64,000 nt of DNA from positions 434,001 through 498,000 of the forward strand of contig JAOVFP010000006.1 of the NCBI GenBank assembly GCA_025738555.1, in the 5' to 3' direction. Positions 60,989 to 64,000 of this stretch are shown here, in pieces. The stretch comes from Cyathus striatus. Taxonomy: Eukaryota; Basidiomycota; Agaricomycetes; Agaricales; Nidulariaceae. The notes under the pieces are model-generated. The model was not told the DNA's origin. It searched no databases and was given only the letters and a program-made list of their open reading frames with translations. The position numbers and the translations under genes were made by a program. The first letter of the stretch is position 1; each line of letters starts with the position of its first letter.

Positions 60989-62128
60989 GTGACAAACGCA
61001 TTAAAGCGTGACAAATGTGTGATGCATGGGAAACATAACATATGCTTAGCGTGGGAAATATTTACAGCGCGGGAAATAGGTAATGCGCCAGTTGCGCGAG
61101 AAATGTGTGACAAATGTGACGCTCGTGAAAGCGTGACAAATGTGATGCGCGGGAAATATGTGATGCGCGGAAATGATGTGACAATTGTGACGCGCATGGA
61201 TGCGTGACATATGCGATGCACGGGAAATATGTGGAGCGCGGGAATGATGTGACAATTGTGACGCACGTGAAAGCGTGACAAATGTAAAGCGTGGGAAATA
61301 TGCGGAGCGCGGGAATGATGTGACAAATGTAATGCGTGGGAAATGCGTGGGGCGCGGGAATGATGTGACAATTGTGACGCACGTGAAGGCGTGACAAATG
61401 TTATGCGCGGGAAATATGCGAAGCGCGGGAATAATGTGACAAATGTAATGCGCGGGAAATGCGTGACACGCGTCACAATTGTCACAAAGAGCATATATTT
61501 GAGCACTATATCTTTTTAAAAGTAATATAGTTAGTATTGAAATGAGTGCAAATGATCACCATCTAATATAATCACAAGTAATGCATAAATGAGTGCCAAT
61601 GATTGCCTCATAATATTTTGCAAATGATCACTTTTGAATGCCTCCATATTATAGTAATATAATAGCCTAGTAATAACAAGTAATATATAAATGAGTGCCA
61701 ATGATTACCTCATAATATTTTGCAAATGATCACTTTTGAGTGCCCCCATATTCAACTAATACAATAGCCTGGTAATCAAGTATAATAATTAAATGAGTGT
61801 AAATGATTGCCACCTAATATTCTCCAAATGATCACTTTTGAGTGCCCCCATATTCAGTTAACACAATAGCCTAGTTATCAGATATAATAATAAAATGAGT
61901 GCTAATGATCACCACCTAATATTCTTCAAATGATCACTTTTGAGTGCCCCTTTATTCAATAATATTACAGCCCAATAATGAAGTATAATAACTAAATGAG
62001 TGCCAATAATCACCATTACATTACATTCACTCAATATGCCTTTTAAAAATAGCACTCAATTTTGCCTGGATAATATGATTGCTAGCACTCATATTTCTAG
62101 GGCAAATGGTGAATAAATTGGCTGACAC
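60989..62128 (-). repeat. Right arm of the TIR element
   Basis: Reverse complement of 58341-59480. The inner portion would translate, in the equivalent frame, with a single difference over 174 codons from the left arm. Its end lies 54 bases upstream of the start codon at 62182. Confidence 0.9.
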
Positions 62129-62181
62129 TTATGTACTATGAGACTTACTCAATAGCACCTGAAGCCAATTCTCATCTACAA

Positions 62182-64000
62182 TGGCAGACCCCAGTGAAAT
62201 ATCGCTTCTTATTAACACTATCAATGTTTCCACTAAAGTGAATATGTTATATGGTAAGAAGTTCACTTTCTTTACTCTCAGTACTATGTAACTCAATGCC
62301 CTTTAGCTGCTGTCGTAACATCCCTTGTATATGATATTGCCTTTTCATTTTCCGATGAGGTATGTAACTATCGTAATTATTTCAAGCATTAACCAATCTC
62401 CCTCGCAACCATAGGTGAAGCATATTTGGAGGTGAGTATTACAATGCCAGTAACCCCCAGCTCAACTTACACTGGACTTTCTACAGTGGAACTCAATGGT
62501 CATTTACGAAGCTGCTATATTTAATCGCAAGGTATCACTGCCCTTTATATCTCCTGTGAGTTTTCTTAATCCTATAATATATTCTTTGTTCAACAGCCCC
62601 TTTAATATTTTTTAGCATTGAAACTATTTGTAAGTGCCAACAATTTTCACTACAGTTATTCCCATACACTAACTAGGAACAGTGACATTCGAAATAGCAG
62701 TAGGAAATGCATCACTGGCTGTAAGTTAAAGTCGTTGTTCATGTGCACGTTCCCTCATTCATTTATAAAGCTAACCGTGCTCTATTTAAGATGTAACAAT
62801 AAAATTACTCCAATGTGATCATCCTGACACATTCCAACAGATGTTGAGCAGCGACATGGTTTCATAGTTGGTCATAATTATTGCCTAATATGAATAGCCA
62901 CTGAACTTACGGTATATATCACACTCCATTTTAGTGCGGGTATGGTCGTAATCGGTACATCTGTCGACCTTATATTTGTGTTTCGTGTGGGTGCGCTTTA
63001 TCAAAACAAAAGACGAGGTGAGCAAATAGTCTAAGTTGAAAACGAAGAGAAAAAGCAATGATTAATGTAGTTGTCTTACTTCTCGCATTGAGTTTTGTTA
63101 GTGCGTGCTGCCATGTTCTAATTAATTTCTGGAAACATTCACAACTCATATTTGTAGCACAATTCACGGTTCGTTTCCCACTAAGTTATCGAAAATTGAT
63201 GACCATACTAATTGATTATTGATTTCTATGTACCAACAGACAATGCTTTTCACCTCAATATTTATAGCTGTCTCTTCATCTCAGAATATTGTTATCATCC
63301 CAAACATTCCACAATGCCTATCTTCATATTCAAAAAACGTCAATTTATCTGTCAACTTGCAAAACTTATCATTTGGCTTATCATTTGGTTTTCACAGTAT
63401 GCACTACATTGTCGTTTTCTACTAAATCTACTAACCAAGTTCTATGTAAAGCTATGTTATTTTCTCTAACGATCACAAGGGTGGGGAAAGATTTGATTTC
63501 AGAATATGGGGGTCTGCAGAACATATTTCGCAATGAAACCAGTAATTTCAGCCCAATCCGTACATCAATTATGTGTGACGGAACATTGCATTTCTGCGTC
63601 CTTTTCGGTGAGCAAATCCTAGGGTATCTCTGGATGATATGTTAATATTTTCAGTGATGACTATTGTTATGATAGTCTCTGCTGTTGATGATGCATTGCA
63701 TCCTGAATCTATATTTCCTAGAATTTCAGTCCCGTATGTATGCTCCCTAGAAAACTCCTCTGGATAATTTCTGAAGGCGCTTATTCATTCCAATAGCTGC
63801 TACCTTGCAATGTTATCATTCACAGTAAGCAATGAAATCTTTCAATTTTGAGGAATACTGAGTCCCTCTTAATAGGGATCTAGATTGGTACTGAAATTAA
63901 AACAACTGTCAGACATAGATACAAGTAACAGAACAAATGTATCTCATTCAATATTCTTTGCCCGTTCTGGCCTAGGCCAACTGTCAGAAGACTTGGAGGA
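62182..64000 (+). CDS. DUF6533-type multi-span membrane protein (3' end beyond window)
   Basis: ATG 62182 (MADPSEISLLINTINVSTKVN) is followed by short exons with clear GT-AG introns. The joined second to fourth exons read SLVYDIAFSFSDEVKHIWRW and WNSMVIYEAAIFNRK, fitting the DUF6533 N-terminal motif (YDYxLTFSDEVxxIW) of agaricomycete integral membrane proteins. Later exons give membrane-like segments, for example VVIGTSVDLIFVFRVGALYQNK (about 62944-62998) and MTIVMIVSAVDDALHPES (about 63657-63710). The last visible exon begins GSRLVLKLKQLSD, a conserved position near the C-terminus of the family. Middle exons are only partly assigned. Function of the family is unknown to me. Confidence 0.75.

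Larger units (their letters stand above)
58339..62133. mobile_element. 3.8-kb element with ~1.1-kb terminal inverted repeats, no ORF
   Basis: The left arm (58341-59480) and right arm (60989-62128) are inverted copies beginning GTGTCAGCCAATTTATTCAC. Flanks TACTATGGAG (58329-58338) and TACTATGAG (62134-62142) look like a slightly mutated 9-bp target duplication. Long arms plus a 9-bp duplication would fit a non-autonomous Mutator-like or foldback element, but no transposase is present to prove it. The centre (about 59880-60980) is AT-rich and non-coding. Symmetric ORFs in the arms arise from the inverted repeat and are not genes. Confidence 0.8.

Noticed and set aside
59072..61397. Mirror-image ORFs of 66-174 codons in both arms of the TIR element
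   Set aside because: They are identical because the arms are inverted copies, consist of His/Ser/Arg-rich periodic sequence from decamer repeats, and show no domain.

Overview
The window is nuclear DNA of a basidiomycete fungus, most likely an agaricomycete. The evidence is short GT-AG introns (about 45-60 bases), a KDZ-type DNA transposon whose protein carries the CxC5/CxC6 cysteine clusters, a chromodomain Ty3/gypsy retroelement, and host genes of characteristic agaricomycete families (DUF6533-type membrane protein, secreted M43 metalloprotease, SUR7/PalI protein, single-pass surface protein with a cytoplasmic PPPY tail).

Layout. (1) 1-12.4 kb is gene-poor: the 3' end of one gene, a decayed copy of an unknown gene (2.1-3.0 kb, minus strand) and long AT-rich stretches without a convincing gene. 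(2) 12.4-31.0 kb is a stack of nested mobile elements. A Ty3/gypsy element (12449-31003) has its 5' LTR split by a TG...CA-ended insertion (12765-22622). That insertion contains a poly(A)-tailed tRNA-like retroposon (13538-21973), which contains a 7.7-kb KDZ transposon (13981-21714). Target duplications can be read at each level. The gypsy element also carries, antisense between pol and the 3' LTR, an intact two-exon gene for a Zn2Cys6-like protein. (3) 31-36 kb holds a second copy of the unknown gene (31.8-32.7 kb, plus strand) and a 656-bp TA-flanked MITE. (4) 36.3-51.3 kb is the main host-gene block: a SUR7/PalI protein, two tandem FAD-dependent amine oxidases separated by a dead Tc1/mariner-like element, an importin-13-like transport receptor, and a surface membrane protein. 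(5) 51.3-58.3 kb has sparse sequence with tRNA-like SINE fragments, an M43 metalloprotease gene and a broken duplicate of its 3' end. (6) 58.3-62.1 kb is a 3.8-kb element with 1.1-kb inverted arms, sitting between a TATA box and the start codon of a DUF6533-type gene that runs off the right edge.

The premature stops recognised in the gypsy and mariner-like coding regions are nearly all TGA, most of them where the family normally has arginine. This fits loss of CpG (CGA to TGA) in methylated repeats. The antisense zinc-cluster gene and the KDZ transposase, in contrast, remain open.

All gene models are manual splicing by eye; no homology search was run.
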